From: Desulfococcaceae bacterium HSG9
GTDB taxonomy: Bacteria > Desulfobacterota > Desulfobacteria > Desulfobacterales > JAUCGF01
Reading direction: 5' to 3'
Assembly: GCA_030378005.1 (NCBI GenBank)
Contig: JAUCGF010000082.1
Location: forward strand, 20,707-84,706
Length of the DNA: 64,000 nt
In this document: positions 25,138-34,433 of the stretch, one piece after another
How the letters are laid out: each line of letters starts with the position of its first letter
How positions within the stretch are numbered: position 1 is the stretch's first letter
The notes under the pieces: model-generated
The model's database searches: none
What the model was told of the DNA's origin: nothing
The model's input: only the letters and a program-made list of their open reading frames with translations
Position numbers and translations under genes: made by a program

Positions 25138-26307
25138 TTAATCTCTCCCTAAAATGGTAACATGTCCGTACAGGCCGACACCGCCAATGTTATGCACCAG
25201 ACCGATGGCCGGGTCTTTTACCTGAATTTCACCCGCCTCACCGCGCAATTGAAGAACAATTGTTCTGATTTGGGAACCGCCTGTCGCCCCAATCGGATGT
25301 CCTTTGGAAAGCAAACCGCCGTCAATATTCACCGGAATACGGCCCTCTTTGTAAGTTTCTTTAGAGCGAATCAAGGCCGCACCTTCACCCGGCTTGGCAA
25401 ATCCTAAATTTTCATACGCCATAATTTCGGCGATTGTGAAACAATCATGAACTTCAGCCACATCAATATCCTGTGGCGTGACACCAGCCATTTTGTACGC
25501 TTGTTGCGCGGATTGTTGAGCGACTATCAGACCATGCAATTGATCACGTCCGGCCATGTTCACCGGAGCCGAAGCCGAACCCAGTCCTTTAATCCAAATC
25601 GGTTTGGAACTCAACGCCTTGGCTTTTTCTTCATTGGCCACAATAATACAGGAACTACCATCCGCATTGGCGCAACAATCGCCGCCTCGCAATGGCGAAG
25701 CCACCGGACCGCCGACAAAGCCTTGGGGTTCTTCAAATTGTTCCATTGTTATTGTTTTACGAAACACGCCTTTTTCATTCAAGGGACCATAAGTGGCGGC
25801 TTTCACGCGCACAGCGGCCAGGTCCTCAAGTGTTGTTCCGTATTTGGCTATATGCGCCTGAGCGTGCATCGCGTAATAGGCCGGCATCATGGTTCCAAAA
25901 GGTGATTCCCATTGAATATCCGCACCGCGCCCCATGCGTTCCTGCGATTCGGCTGAAGACAGTTGCGACATGATTTGAAATCCCAGAACCATGACCACAT
26001 CATGCAGACCGGATTTGACCAATGAATAGGCCAGTTTCAACCCCGTGCTGCTGGAAGCGCACAACGCTTCAGCATAAAACGTGGGTTGCGGATTCAATCC
26101 CAGATATTCGGCAATAACACCGGCCGGCGAACGTTGTTTATCATATTCAGGCGCTGAACACACAACTGTCGCGTCGATAGCGTCAACACCGATTTCGGCA
26201 TCTTGCATCGCCTCTTTAAATCCCTCAAAGGCCAGTTCGCGGACAGACCCCGGATAGGTGCGTACAAATTTGCTTTGTCCTACGCCGATAATTCCGACTT
26301 TACTCAT
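25138..26307 (-). CDS. SCP2-type thiolase (acetyl-CoA acetyltransferase family)
   Basis: This 389-residue thiolase has the nucleophilic Cys in ALCASSSTGL, the HDCF motif (EVHDCFTIAE) and the catalytic His in SKGHPIGATGG. The C-terminal CGGG of classical thiolases is replaced by NIGGVGLYGHVT, as in SCP2-type enzymes that work with DUF35 partners. The start at 26307 is chosen for its AAGGAT Shine-Dalgarno; an upstream ATG adds seven residues. Placed after had and oah, it could cleave 3-oxopimeloyl-CoA to glutaryl-CoA and acetyl-CoA. That assignment is inference; other 3-oxoacyl-CoAs are possible. Confidence 0.9.
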   Translation of the reverse strand: MSKVGIIGVGQSKFVRTYPGSVRELAFEGFKEAMQDAEIGVDAIDATVVCSAPEYDKQRSPAGVIAEYLGLNPQPTFYAEALCASSSTGLKLAYSLVKSGLHDVVMVLGFQIMSQLSSAESQERMGRGADIQWESPFGTMMPAYYAMHAQAHIAKYGTTLEDLAAVRVKAATYGPLNEKGVFRKTITMEQFEEPQGFVGGPVASPLRGGDCCANADGSSCIIVANEEKAKALSSKPIWIKGLGSASAPVNMAGRDQLHGLIVAQQSAQQAYKMAGVTPQDIDVAEVHDCFTIAEIMAYENLGFAKPGEGAALIRSKETYKEGRIPVNIDGGLLSKGHPIGATGGSQIRTIVLQLRGEAGEIQVKDPAIGLVHNIGGVGLYGHVTILGRD

Positions 26308-26323
26308 AATTTTATCCTTTTTT

Positions 26324-26461
26324 GCCATCCTTCATTTGCCGGTTTACAAATTTCCGGAGTGCCAAACTTACAGTTTGGCATTCAGTGCCGCTACTGCCAA
26401 ACTATAAGTTTGGCACTCCGGCTAAAAGTATAAACTACTTATCGGCTATTATGAAGGATAC
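26324..26461. repeat. Palindromic element in the oah-thiolase gap
   Basis: A perfect 17-bp inverted repeat (ccggagtgccaaactta at 26354-26370, complement at 26405-26421) encloses two smaller hairpins built on gccaaact/agtttggc. The whole lies inside an element with inverted ends (gccatccttcat at 26324 and atgaaggata at 26451). The right end (aaaagtataaactactt) matches the copy at 14603-14619. In the mRNA it would form a strong intercistronic structure. Confidence 0.75.
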
Positions 26462-26469
26462 TTTTTTGT

Positions 26470-27609
26470 TTAAGAATCTTTAGGTTGTCCCATGACTTCC
26501 GCAAACATATCATCATCCCAAAGTTTGGATTGTTCTATATTTTGACGGAATTTTATAAAATCAATCGTATCCTGTCCGGTTATCCTTTTGGTATTGAAAG
26601 CGCCGAAACCTAAAAACGCTTCTCCGCTCATATTGGCGGCCAGCCAGTGGCGATTGTCATTTTTAGAAATGTCCCAGAAATATTTTTTCTTCTGACGGAT
26701 GCTATCCAAAGATTTCGTAAGACAGCCGGGGAACAGGTTGGCAAATTTCCATATAATCTGATCGGTTTCTTTATCTAACAGTTCAAAATCCGAATTGGCT
26801 TGATGTTCTCTGACCAGCGCGCGAGCTTCTTTTAAGGCCGCACCTTTTTTAAATTCACCATAAACGATCTCTCCGTCTTCGATAAATTGATCGGTGTTAA
26901 TCATGGGATTACGCACCCATTGGTCATCAATTTTTAACACCGGTACAACTTTGCTGATAAGCGTTTTGAATTTCATTTTATAAGCCGACCACATTTCACA
27001 GGAGATACAGCTCCACATCGCATCTTCAATACCGAGATACCACGGCAGAAAATCAGTGGAACCGCCAACGGCCGCTGAACCATGACGCGGCCCGGCCTGT
27101 CCGAAAATCGCCAAATCCGAAGCCACTGTCAGATCACACGCCATTCCGATTTCCTGGCCGCCAGCCACACGCATCCCGTTGACCCGATTGATAACCGGTT
27201 TTTTACATGCCAGGATTGAATCGACCATGTGATTGAAAAGCTCCATGTACTGGCCGTATTCGTCGGGGCGATTGCTGTAAAATTCGCTATATTCCTTGGT
27301 ATTGCCGCCCGTGCAAAACGAGTAAGGCCCCGTGCCGGTAAACACCACCGCAATGATGCTACGGTCAAGTGAAGCGTTTTCCATACCGGCAATCACGCCT
27401 TTGACCATGTCGGTTGTATAAGAATTGTACTGTTTCGGATTGTTTAAACGAATATGGGCGACATACAACCCGTCAACTGTTTTGTCGTCAGGACCTTTTA
27501 AAGGACGTTTTTCAAAAACAACACATGGGGCTTCCGTTCCCCAGTGAGCATCCGTATGTAATGAGTGATCTTTGCGTTCATTGTCCCGCGGCATCCATTC
27601 TAAAGCCAT
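26470..27609 (-). CDS. oah: 6-oxocyclohex-1-ene-1-carbonyl-CoA hydrolase
   Basis: This 379-residue ring-opening hydrolase of anaerobic benzoyl-CoA degradation is called Oah in Thauera and BamA in obligate anaerobes (not the outer-membrane BamA). It is a crotonase-superfamily protein, longer than simple hydratases. Recognisable segments are TGTGPYSFCTGGNTKEYSEF, the oxyanion region GMRVAGGQEIGMACDLT and the family-specific FGQAGPRHGSAAVGGSTDFL. It adds water, cleaves the ring and gives 3-hydroxypimeloyl-CoA. AAGGAGATAAAAT precedes the ATG, identical to the RBS of the dehydrogenase gene upstream. This is a standard marker of anaerobic aromatic degradation. Confidence 0.95.
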   Translation of the reverse strand: MALEWMPRDNERKDHSLHTDAHWGTEAPCVVFEKRPLKGPDDKTVDGLYVAHIRLNNPKQYNSYTTDMVKGVIAGMENASLDRSIIAVVFTGTGPYSFCTGGNTKEYSEFYSNRPDEYGQYMELFNHMVDSILACKKPVINRVNGMRVAGGQEIGMACDLTVASDLAIFGQAGPRHGSAAVGGSTDFLPWYLGIEDAMWSCISCEMWSAYKMKFKTLISKVVPVLKIDDQWVRNPMINTDQFIEDGEIVYGEFKKGAALKEARALVREHQANSDFELLDKETDQIIWKFANLFPGCLTKSLDSIRQKKKYFWDISKNDNRHWLAANMSGEAFLGFGAFNTKRITGQDTIDFIKFRQNIEQSKLWDDDMFAEVMGQPKDS

Positions 27610-27676
27610 ATTTTATCTCCTTACTCTAAGTTTGTTGCTGAATTTTTCTTTAGTTTGATTTAATTCGTAAATTTAC

Positions 27677-27732
27677 ATGCAAGCTAAAGCTTGCATTCCC
27701 TGTTTAACGGCGGAGTGCAAACTTCAGTTTGC
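27677..27732. repeat. Tandem small hairpins in the had-oah gap
   Basis: Two hairpins lie here: a 9-bp stem (atgcaagct at 27677-27685, complement at 27688-27696) and a 7-bp stem (gcaaact at 27717-27723, complement at 27726-27732). The second shares the motif ggagtgcaaactt with the element in the next intercistronic gap (ggagtgccaaactt at 26356), so both gaps of this operon carry the same palindrome family. Confidence 0.7.
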
Positions 27733-27787
27733 GTGGCCGCATACAGACAGAAATTCTGGGAAAACCCCAATCAAAACGTACAGAATA

Positions 27788-28897
27788 TTAAAAATCAGGC
27801 GTCAGCACAATACGTTTTGCAGGTGCGCCTTTGCTATGAACCTCTTGAAAAGTTTCAACAATACTGCTCATCGGGCGTGTTTCCACAAAAGCATCCAGCT
27901 TGACCCGGCCATTTAAAACCATATTTAACACAATCGGATAATATTCGGGCAAACATCCCCAGGTTCCCAAAATATCCGCATCAAAAGCCATCAAACGACT
28001 GATGGAATATTCCACCTTAGCCATTCCGAAACCGATAATGATCAATTTCCCCACAAAGCTTAACAGGGACAACCCGATCTCTTGTCCGGGCTTGACGCCG
28101 GTAGCTTCAAAAATTTTCCACCCAAAACCGGGCAAGCCATTGGCTTTACAATACGATTTAAATTCCTTAGCCACTGCCCGGGTGTCCTTATCGGTAGAAT
28201 TAATCGTAAAATCAGCACCGTATTGAAGCGCTCTTTCCAAACGTTCGCTGTTAATGTCGATACCGACCACGGTTCCCGCGCCCAACGCTTTAGCAATCTG
28301 ACCCATAAATTGTCCGACACCGCCGGCGATACCGATGACAACCACATTATCGCCCGGTTGCAAGTCGGCTCTTTTAGCAGCTTGGTACGGAGTTGTGCCT
28401 GCATCAGCGATTATAGATAGGTGGCTTAATTCAAAATCGCCCCTGTTTTTGATTTCACACAAATCAATGCTGGGAACCGGAATATGGCTTGAGAAACCGC
28501 CATAAATACCGATGCTGTTGCCCGGCATTTTCTGAGAAAGACAGCGATTGCCTCTGCCGGTTTTGCATAAGATACATTTTCGGCAAGGCATAACGGCCGG
28601 AATAAGGACTTCCTTGCCAATCCAATTTTTATCGCCGGCAACCACAGTGCCGGATATTTCATGCCCCAATGTCAAAGGCGGTTTTGCCACGGTGGGTACG
28701 CCATCATAGAAAAAGCCCAGATCAGTATGGCAAACACCACAGCCCGCGATTTCAACTAAGACCTCATCCGGTTTTAATTCAGGAACGGGAATTTCGGTTT
28801 TTTCGATTTGGCCGGAAGTAACTTCGCCAGTCGCTCTGTTGAGTGAGGTGGGCTGGGTCATTTGCCAAGTAAGGATTGTATCAGGTGCTGCCGCCAT
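27788..28897 (-). CDS. had: 6-hydroxycyclohex-1-ene-1-carbonyl-CoA dehydrogenase
   Basis: This 369-residue medium-chain zinc alcohol dehydrogenase (Had/BamQ) oxidises 6-hydroxycyclohexene-carbonyl-CoA with NAD+ to the substrate of the next enzyme. Catalytic zinc ligands are in GCGVCHTD and LGHEISG; the structural zinc cysteines are in PCRKCILCKTGRGNRC; the NAD-binding GIAGGVGQFMGQ is present. The ATG at 28897 has AAGGAGATAAAAT upstream. It is the first gene of the had-oah-thiolase-DUF35 operon. No dienoyl-CoA hydratase or benzoyl-CoA reductase genes are in the window. Confidence 0.94.
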   Translation of the reverse strand: MAAAPDTILTWQMTQPTSLNRATGEVTSGQIEKTEIPVPELKPDEVLVEIAGCGVCHTDLGFFYDGVPTVAKPPLTLGHEISGTVVAGDKNWIGKEVLIPAVMPCRKCILCKTGRGNRCLSQKMPGNSIGIYGGFSSHIPVPSIDLCEIKNRGDFELSHLSIIADAGTTPYQAAKRADLQPGDNVVVIGIAGGVGQFMGQIAKALGAGTVVGIDINSERLERALQYGADFTINSTDKDTRAVAKEFKSYCKANGLPGFGWKIFEATGVKPGQEIGLSLLSFVGKLIIIGFGMAKVEYSISRLMAFDADILGTWGCLPEYYPIVLNMVLNGRVKLDAFVETRPMSSIVETFQEVHSKGAPAKRIVLTPDF

Positions 28898-29290
28898 ATT
28901 TTATCTCCTTCATGTTAAACAGTATTTTGTAAAATAATTATCAGAAAGCATGATTTTTCATCAGCATATTTAACTCAATAATACCAATTAGCAGTTAAAA
29001 TTAACTACATTTTAGCTACAATGTAACTATTTAAGGAAACAAATCACAGATGTCAAGCAAAACTGCAATTATGATTTTAAAAAACAAACTCAGGATAGTT
29101 TCAAGCGTTATTTTTCCTGGTCCTGCCTTTTTCCGTGTTTTTGAAGCGTAATTAATAGGGGCGCAAATCAAAATGAAAAACGGCGCATCCTTTATAATCT
29201 TGACCATGAGCGGTTTATATTGTAAGGTATCCGTAGTTCAATTCAAAGTAATAAATCTTAATCCCCTATATATTAACGGAACGTCTCAAT
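28898..29290. promoter_or_regulatory. Divergent promoter region with candidate operator
   Basis: This 393-bp gap separates the had operon from the divergent chemoreceptor gene and holds no gene. An inverted repeat tacatt-N8-aatgta (29006-29025) lies about 110 bp upstream of had, next to a small palindrome (gttaaaattaac, 28994-29005). It is the best candidate for a regulator site controlling had; no regulator gene is adjacent. No confident sigma-70 boxes were identified. Confidence 0.4.
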
Positions 29291-32179
29291 ATGTTTCAAA
29301 ACATTAAAATCAGAACAAAACTGCTGGCATCATTTCTGTTCGTCAGTATTATACCCTTTTTACTTTATGGGGCTGTTTCCCTGCATTATTCCTCTGAGGC
29401 CCTTTCAGAGCAAGCTTTCGCAAAACTTGAAGCCGTTCGAGATTTGAAAAAAGCGCAACTGAAAATTTTTTTCAATGAACGTCAGGGGGATATGGCGATT
29501 CTCAGGGAAACTGTAGCCACTCTCAGACAGGCGGCCTTTGAAAAACTGAAAATCGTTCAAGAACTCAAAATAGCACAGATTGAAAGCTATTTCCAACGAT
29601 GTGTGAATGACATTACGGTGCTGTCTGAAAATGCTACTGTGGGCGCAGCGTTGGAAACTTACGCTTCATTGCCTGATGCGGATGGCTCAATTGATGAATC
29701 GGTCTATGACAGTTATGAAAGAATCCGGTTTGGGGCTTCATTTAAACAATTCAAAAAAATTTACGGATATGACGATCTGATGTTGGTTACCAGGGAAGGG
29801 GCCTTGGTTTATTCCTTGAATCGGGAGACCAATCTCGGTAAAAATCTGTTGACAGAACCGCTAAAAGACACCCTGCTCAGTCATACTTTTCAAAAAGGGC
29901 TTAAAAAAGTAACTGTTTCCGATTTCGCCCCCTATCCCCCTTCCGGAAACAAACCGATTTGTTTCATTGCCGCCCCGGTTTCGCTTTTTGATAAAATCGA
30001 AGGCGTACTTATCCTCAAAGTCAATACGAAAAAGATCGATCAGATTGTTCAGCGACGCCAAGGAATGGGCGCGACCGGTGAAACCTATCTGATTGGCCGA
30101 TTCAACGACCAAATCAGCCTGCGAAGTGATCGCATTATCAAAACAGGGCAATTCGGAGAAAGCAAAACAGGGGAAGATATCGAAAAGGCCCTTTCCGGCC
30201 AATCCGGTTCAATAGTTAAACTCGGCAGCACCGGAGATATGGAAATTGTCCGGTATGACCCTTTGGAAATCGCGGATTTGGACTGGGCTATGATTACAAC
30301 CAAGAGTTTGGAGGAAATCATTGCGCCCAAACTGATTGGTGAGGATGAAGACTACTTTGCCAAATTTGTCAAGCGATACAACTATGATAATCTGTTATTG
30401 ATTCATCCTCTAGGGGATATTTTTTATTCGACTGCCCAAGGTTCGGAATACAGAGCCAACGTAACATTCGGTGAATACTCCGGCTCTGTTCTGGGATGGT
30501 TGGTGCGCGAGGTCATGCTAACCCGCCAATTCGGATTCAGTGATATCGAATCTTATTCAACTGATGACGGACGTCCGGCTATTTTTATGGCTCAACCCGT
30601 TGTTTTTTATGACCAGGTTGAATTGGTCGCGGTCTTGCGCATTTCTGTGGATGCAATCAATGTAGTTATGAAGGAACGCTCCGGAATGGGGCAGACCGGG
30701 GAAACCTACCTCGTTGGTAATGACGGGCGGATGCGTTCCGATTCTTTTCGCGATCCTGAACATTATTCTGTGAAAGCCTCTTATGCCGACCCCGAACGTG
30801 GAAGTATCAATACTGACGCCAGCCGGCAAGCGCTTTCCGGAAAAACCGGCCGCCAGCAGATTACAACCTACACAAACCGTAACGTTTTCTCAGCATACAC
30901 TCCGTTAAACGTAGGCGATATCACCTGGGCGTTAATTGCTGAAACAGATGTGGACGAGGCGTTGACCGGTTTAAAACGTCTCAAAATTCTGATGGCTCAG
31001 ACAACCGGAATTGCTATTATAGCAATTATTATTGTAGCATTTATGGTGACACGGCGAGTCATCCGACCGGTCAACCGTGTTGTCGGACGGATTAAAACCA
31101 TTGCCAAAGGTAAGGGTGACCTTACCTCACGCCTGACAGTCCGTGGCGATGATGAAATGGGCAACCTGGCCAAATGGTTTAACATCTTTGTGGAAAATGT
31201 TCAGGAAATAATAAAAAAAATTGCGGAAAATGCGCAAACATTGACTGACAAATCACCTGTGTTCCTCAAACTTTCCAATCAAATGGCTTCTGACGCCGAC
31301 CGGATGTCGTCAATTTCGGATTCCGTTGCTGCGGCAACAGAAGAAATGTCTTCAAACGTCAACACCATCGCTGCCGCCGCCGAAGAGATGAGTTTTAATA
31401 TCAACAATATTTCGAGTACTTCCGAACAAATGTCTCAGAGCATGAATACGGTGGCCGGCGCAATAGAAGAGATGTCCGCATCAATTAACGAAGTGGCCTC
31501 CAATTCACGGCAAAGCGGAACAGTCGCCAATCAGGCGACTGCAATGGCCGATACCGCGACACAGGTGATGCAAGGTTTGGGGGAAGCCGCTCAGGGTATT
31601 GATGATGTAACCCAAATTATCACTCAAATCGCCGAACAAACCAATATGCTCGCCCTTAACGCCACTATTCAAGCGGCTTCAGCAGGCAAAGCCGGTAAAG
31701 GTTTTTCTGTGATTGCCAAAGAAATCAAAGAACTTGCCGTTCAGTCTGCGCAGTCGTCAGCCGATATATCCCGACGGATTGAAACCGTACAAGCGGAAAC
31801 GTTGAACGCCGTTACGATCATTGACAATATCTCAAAAATTATTAAAGAGATAAACCGGGCAACCTACGTTGTCAAAGATGCTGTCAAACAACAAGCTGAT
31901 ACAGTTGATGAGATTTCAGTCAACGCCCGGCAAACTGAGCGGGGTTCAAGCGCTATTACTATGGCTATTGCCGAAGTTGTCCAAAGTGCCGATGATATGT
32001 CCGAAAATGCAGGCGAAGCCGCCAAAGCATCCACCAAGATAGCTTTCAGCATCAATACGGTTAAACAGGCCGCCGATAAATCCAGTTCCGGTTCCATGCA
32101 GGTGGACAGATTGGGTAAAGACATGATCGCAGTAACGCAACAACTGCAAAAAATTGTAAACAAGTTTAAGATAACTTAA
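29291..32179 (+). CDS. Methyl-accepting chemotaxis protein with two sensor repeats and atypical tip
   Basis: This 962-residue membrane receptor has TM1 near residues 12-32 and a very large periplasmic region to about 565 with two related halves; the marker GxTGETYL occurs twice (GATGETYLIGRF and GQTGETYLVGND), indicating tandem Cache-type domains. Before them a helical segment is also duplicated (FAKLEAVRDLKKAQL; FEKLKIVQELKIAQI). TM2 (IAIIAIIIVAFMVTRRV), HAMP and a long coiled-coil follow. The signalling tip reads ALNATIQAASAGKAGKGFSV where the consensus is ALNAxxEAARAGExGxGFAV, so three key charged residues differ. No C-terminal CheR-binding pentapeptide is seen. No other che genes are nearby. 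Confidence 0.92.
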   Translation: MFQNIKIRTKLLASFLFVSIIPFLLYGAVSLHYSSEALSEQAFAKLEAVRDLKKAQLKIFFNERQGDMAILRETVATLRQAAFEKLKIVQELKIAQIESYFQRCVNDITVLSENATVGAALETYASLPDADGSIDESVYDSYERIRFGASFKQFKKIYGYDDLMLVTREGALVYSLNRETNLGKNLLTEPLKDTLLSHTFQKGLKKVTVSDFAPYPPSGNKPICFIAAPVSLFDKIEGVLILKVNTKKIDQIVQRRQGMGATGETYLIGRFNDQISLRSDRIIKTGQFGESKTGEDIEKALSGQSGSIVKLGSTGDMEIVRYDPLEIADLDWAMITTKSLEEIIAPKLIGEDEDYFAKFVKRYNYDNLLLIHPLGDIFYSTAQGSEYRANVTFGEYSGSVLGWLVREVMLTRQFGFSDIESYSTDDGRPAIFMAQPVVFYDQVELVAVLRISVDAINVVMKERSGMGQTGETYLVGNDGRMRSDSFRDPEHYSVKASYADPERGSINTDASRQALSGKTGRQQITTYTNRNVFSAYTPLNVGDITWALIAETDVDEALTGLKRLKILMAQTTGIAIIAIIIVAFMVTRRVIRPVNRVVGRIKTIAKGKGDLTSRLTVRGDDEMGNLAKWFNIFVENVQEIIKKIAENAQTLTDKSPVFLKLSNQMASDADRMSSISDSVAAATEEMSSNVNTIAAAAEEMSFNINNISSTSEQMSQSMNTVAGAIEEMSASINEVASNSRQSGTVANQATAMADTATQVMQGLGEAAQGIDDVTQIITQIAEQTNMLALNATIQAASAGKAGKGFSVIAKEIKELAVQSAQSSADISRRIETVQAETLNAVTIIDNISKIIKEINRATYVVKDAVKQQADTVDEISVNARQTERGSSAITMAIAEVVQSADDMSENAGEAAKASTKIAFSINTVKQAADKSSSGSMQVDRLGKDMIAVTQQLQKIVNKFKIT

Positions 32180-32334
32180 GTTTCGCACCCTTATATGATA
32201 GATAATCAGTGTTGTTTCTTTTATGATACTTTTGCGTCACGATGGCACCCTGGTATATCTTTGGCGCTGAATCGTATTGGAAAATATTGAATTTTTCTAA
32301 ATCCGCACCAATTAACGAAAGGAATAAATCAACC

Positions 32335-34056
32335 ATGTCTCAAAAGAAAATGGCTTTGAAACCTTATCTCGAAGCTATCGAAAAATATTGCACGCAGTTA
32401 TCTGATAATGAACTGACAAACGTCATCATCAGCCTCGCAAAAGAAATCTCTGTGCGTGAACGTCAAGGTTTTCTTGATAAACTCCATTCTTTTTCACCTG
32501 CTGAAAAGGCGATGCCGGATGAAGAAAGTATCAGAGACACCTTATCAGATCAAATCGAAGCGTTGAAAGAAGATATACAGGAACGTATTGACAGTATTGA
32601 AGATGGTTCATATTGGGATACGATAGATTATGATGATGGTTATTATGATGATGAGGAACCGGATTATATTTCAGAAGAACAGCTCGCAGAACTGACAGAT
32701 TTCTTTGGAGAAGCTGAACAATATTTTCTTGATGACCAGTTGGAATTAGCCCGTGACATTTACCGGCGCTTGTTTGATTTAATGGGTGAATCAGATGAAT
32801 TGGAATACAGTATCTCCGGCTCTTCCGACACTTTTGATCTGAAAGAAACCAGAGCGCGCTATTGCCGGTGCGTTTATGAAACCGCAAAAAAAGAAGACCG
32901 TATTAAAGAGGTTCTCGAAGCGATTCATGTTTACGCTTCTGTAAGTGACAGTGTTTTAATGCTGGAAAAAGAGCGGCGCCCCATGCTTCAAGATGTGATT
33001 GATTCCAAAACAGGTGATATGCAGAATTGGGATGATTTTTTGAATAAATGGGCCGCCGCTCTCAAGAAAATAAAGACCGACAGAGCCGCTGTTCTGCTAG
33101 CGGAAGCGACCTTTTTTATCAAAGGAGATGAAGGCGTTGCGGACTTGGCGCGCAAATGGGGCAAAGCCCAACCCAGGGGCTACCTGTACCGGATTCAAAA
33201 CCGGATAAAAGAGAAAGATTGGAAAGCGGTGGCGGAAGCATGTCAGGAAGCTTTAAAAATCTTGCCTGACAATTCCTTTAGAGAGCAAGCGGCCGGTTAT
33301 CTTGCTCTAACCGGCCGGAATTTAACGGATAAAACGTTTATCCTGCAAGGCAAACGGGAAAAATTTATATCATCTCCGGGTGTGACCAATCTTCTTGATC
33401 TGGCCGATGAGGCCGGCAAACAAGATGTTCGTGCGGCAGAGTTGGAAAACCTTCTGAATATATTCAAGAAGCCTGGAAATTCAGCGTTGACCCAAAAACC
33501 GCTATATACGAAATTTCTTTTGATGACAGGGGATGTTAAAGCCGCATTTAATAACGCTCAAAAAGAAAAAAATGTCGGGTGGTCTTATGGCAAGGCCGGT
33601 CTTGTTTTTGGAAGCACGCTTTACATGGTCTGCGATAAATCCGACAAGGCTGAAACTGTAAAAGGTCTTTTAAAAAAATATGCCGGCACAAGAAGCGGTT
33701 ATTCATGGAGCGGTACTCATGATGCAAACCCCGCTATGTATGACGAGATTTTAAAAGGCATAAATCAATGCGATGTCAGTTCCGCGGATAAAACAGCATT
33801 TTGGGATTGGGCATACAAGATCGGATGCGGCCGAATCGACCATATCGTATCAAATAAATACCGCAAGGCATATCTACGCGCGGCCACCGTTCTTGGGGCT
33901 TTGTCTGAATGTCATATTCTGTTTGACCAAAAAAGCAAGGCTCAAAGCCTTGTAGATACGTTCTATTTCAATAAATACAAGCGTTTTTCGGCATTTAAAA
34001 GAGAGGTGAAGTCTGTTTTTAAGTCTTCTGGTATTTTAAGAGCTATTCGGCTTTAA
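32335..34056 (+). CDS. Uncharacterised acidic helical protein
   Basis: This protein of about 573 residues has no signal peptide or membrane segment, so it is cytoplasmic. I do not recognise the family. The N-terminal 90 residues are helical; then comes a strikingly acidic, Tyr-rich linker (about 95-120, with YDDGYYDDEEPDY), followed by helical-repeat-like segments resembling TPR/SEL1-type packing (EAEQYFLDDQLELARDIY; KDWKAVAEACQEALKIL). The start at 32335 has AAAGGA upstream; the frame is open for a further 31 codons. It lies 155 bp after the chemoreceptor on the same strand and could be co-transcribed. Similar proteins accompany SWIM zinc-finger proteins in some genomes, but none is here. 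Confidence 0.7.
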   Translation: MSQKKMALKPYLEAIEKYCTQLSDNELTNVIISLAKEISVRERQGFLDKLHSFSPAEKAMPDEESIRDTLSDQIEALKEDIQERIDSIEDGSYWDTIDYDDGYYDDEEPDYISEEQLAELTDFFGEAEQYFLDDQLELARDIYRRLFDLMGESDELEYSISGSSDTFDLKETRARYCRCVYETAKKEDRIKEVLEAIHVYASVSDSVLMLEKERRPMLQDVIDSKTGDMQNWDDFLNKWAAALKKIKTDRAAVLLAEATFFIKGDEGVADLARKWGKAQPRGYLYRIQNRIKEKDWKAVAEACQEALKILPDNSFREQAAGYLALTGRNLTDKTFILQGKREKFISSPGVTNLLDLADEAGKQDVRAAELENLLNIFKKPGNSALTQKPLYTKFLLMTGDVKAAFNNAQKEKNVGWSYGKAGLVFGSTLYMVCDKSDKAETVKGLLKKYAGTRSGYSWSGTHDANPAMYDEILKGINQCDVSSADKTAFWDWAYKIGCGRIDHIVSNKYRKAYLRAATVLGALSECHILFDQKSKAQSLVDTFYFNKYKRFSAFKREVKSVFKSSGILRAIRL

Positions 34057-34157
34057 GTTAGGGAATTCCCACGAATACTGATTAATGGTGGGTTTCGTTG
34101 CTCTTCACCCACCCTGCATTTGAAGATTTAAAAAATACCGAAATCAGAGGAGGTATC

Positions 34158-34430
34158 ATGGCACATGTATGCTCATGGCGTTTTGTCCGAACATTTGATA
34201 ATTTTTTCCGGCCGTGGTTCCATAATCCGGAAAAATTGTTCGGGGCTTATGTGAAATCAGGTATGACAGTTCTGGATATCGGGTGTGGGGCGGGGTTTGC
34301 ATCCATCGGTCTGGCCAAATTGGTTGGCGATAGAGGGACTGTTGTATCGGCCGATTTGCAGCCCGAAATGTTGGAAATAGTAAAAAAACGCGCCGAAAAA
34401 CAAGGGGTCGCCGATTTTACAATATCCTGA
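34158..34430 (+). pseudogene. 5' fragment of a class I SAM methyltransferase
   Basis: A good Shine-Dalgarno (GAGGAGGT) and ATG open a frame with motif I intact (TVLDIGCGAGFASIGLAKLV) and the acidic motif II (VVSADLQPEML). The frame stops after about 90 residues, whereas the family needs 180 or more. The stop coincides with the boundary of an IS-like transposase fragment on the opposite strand, so the gene was cut by insertion or rearrangement. Confidence 0.7.
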
Positions 34431-34433
34431 AGT

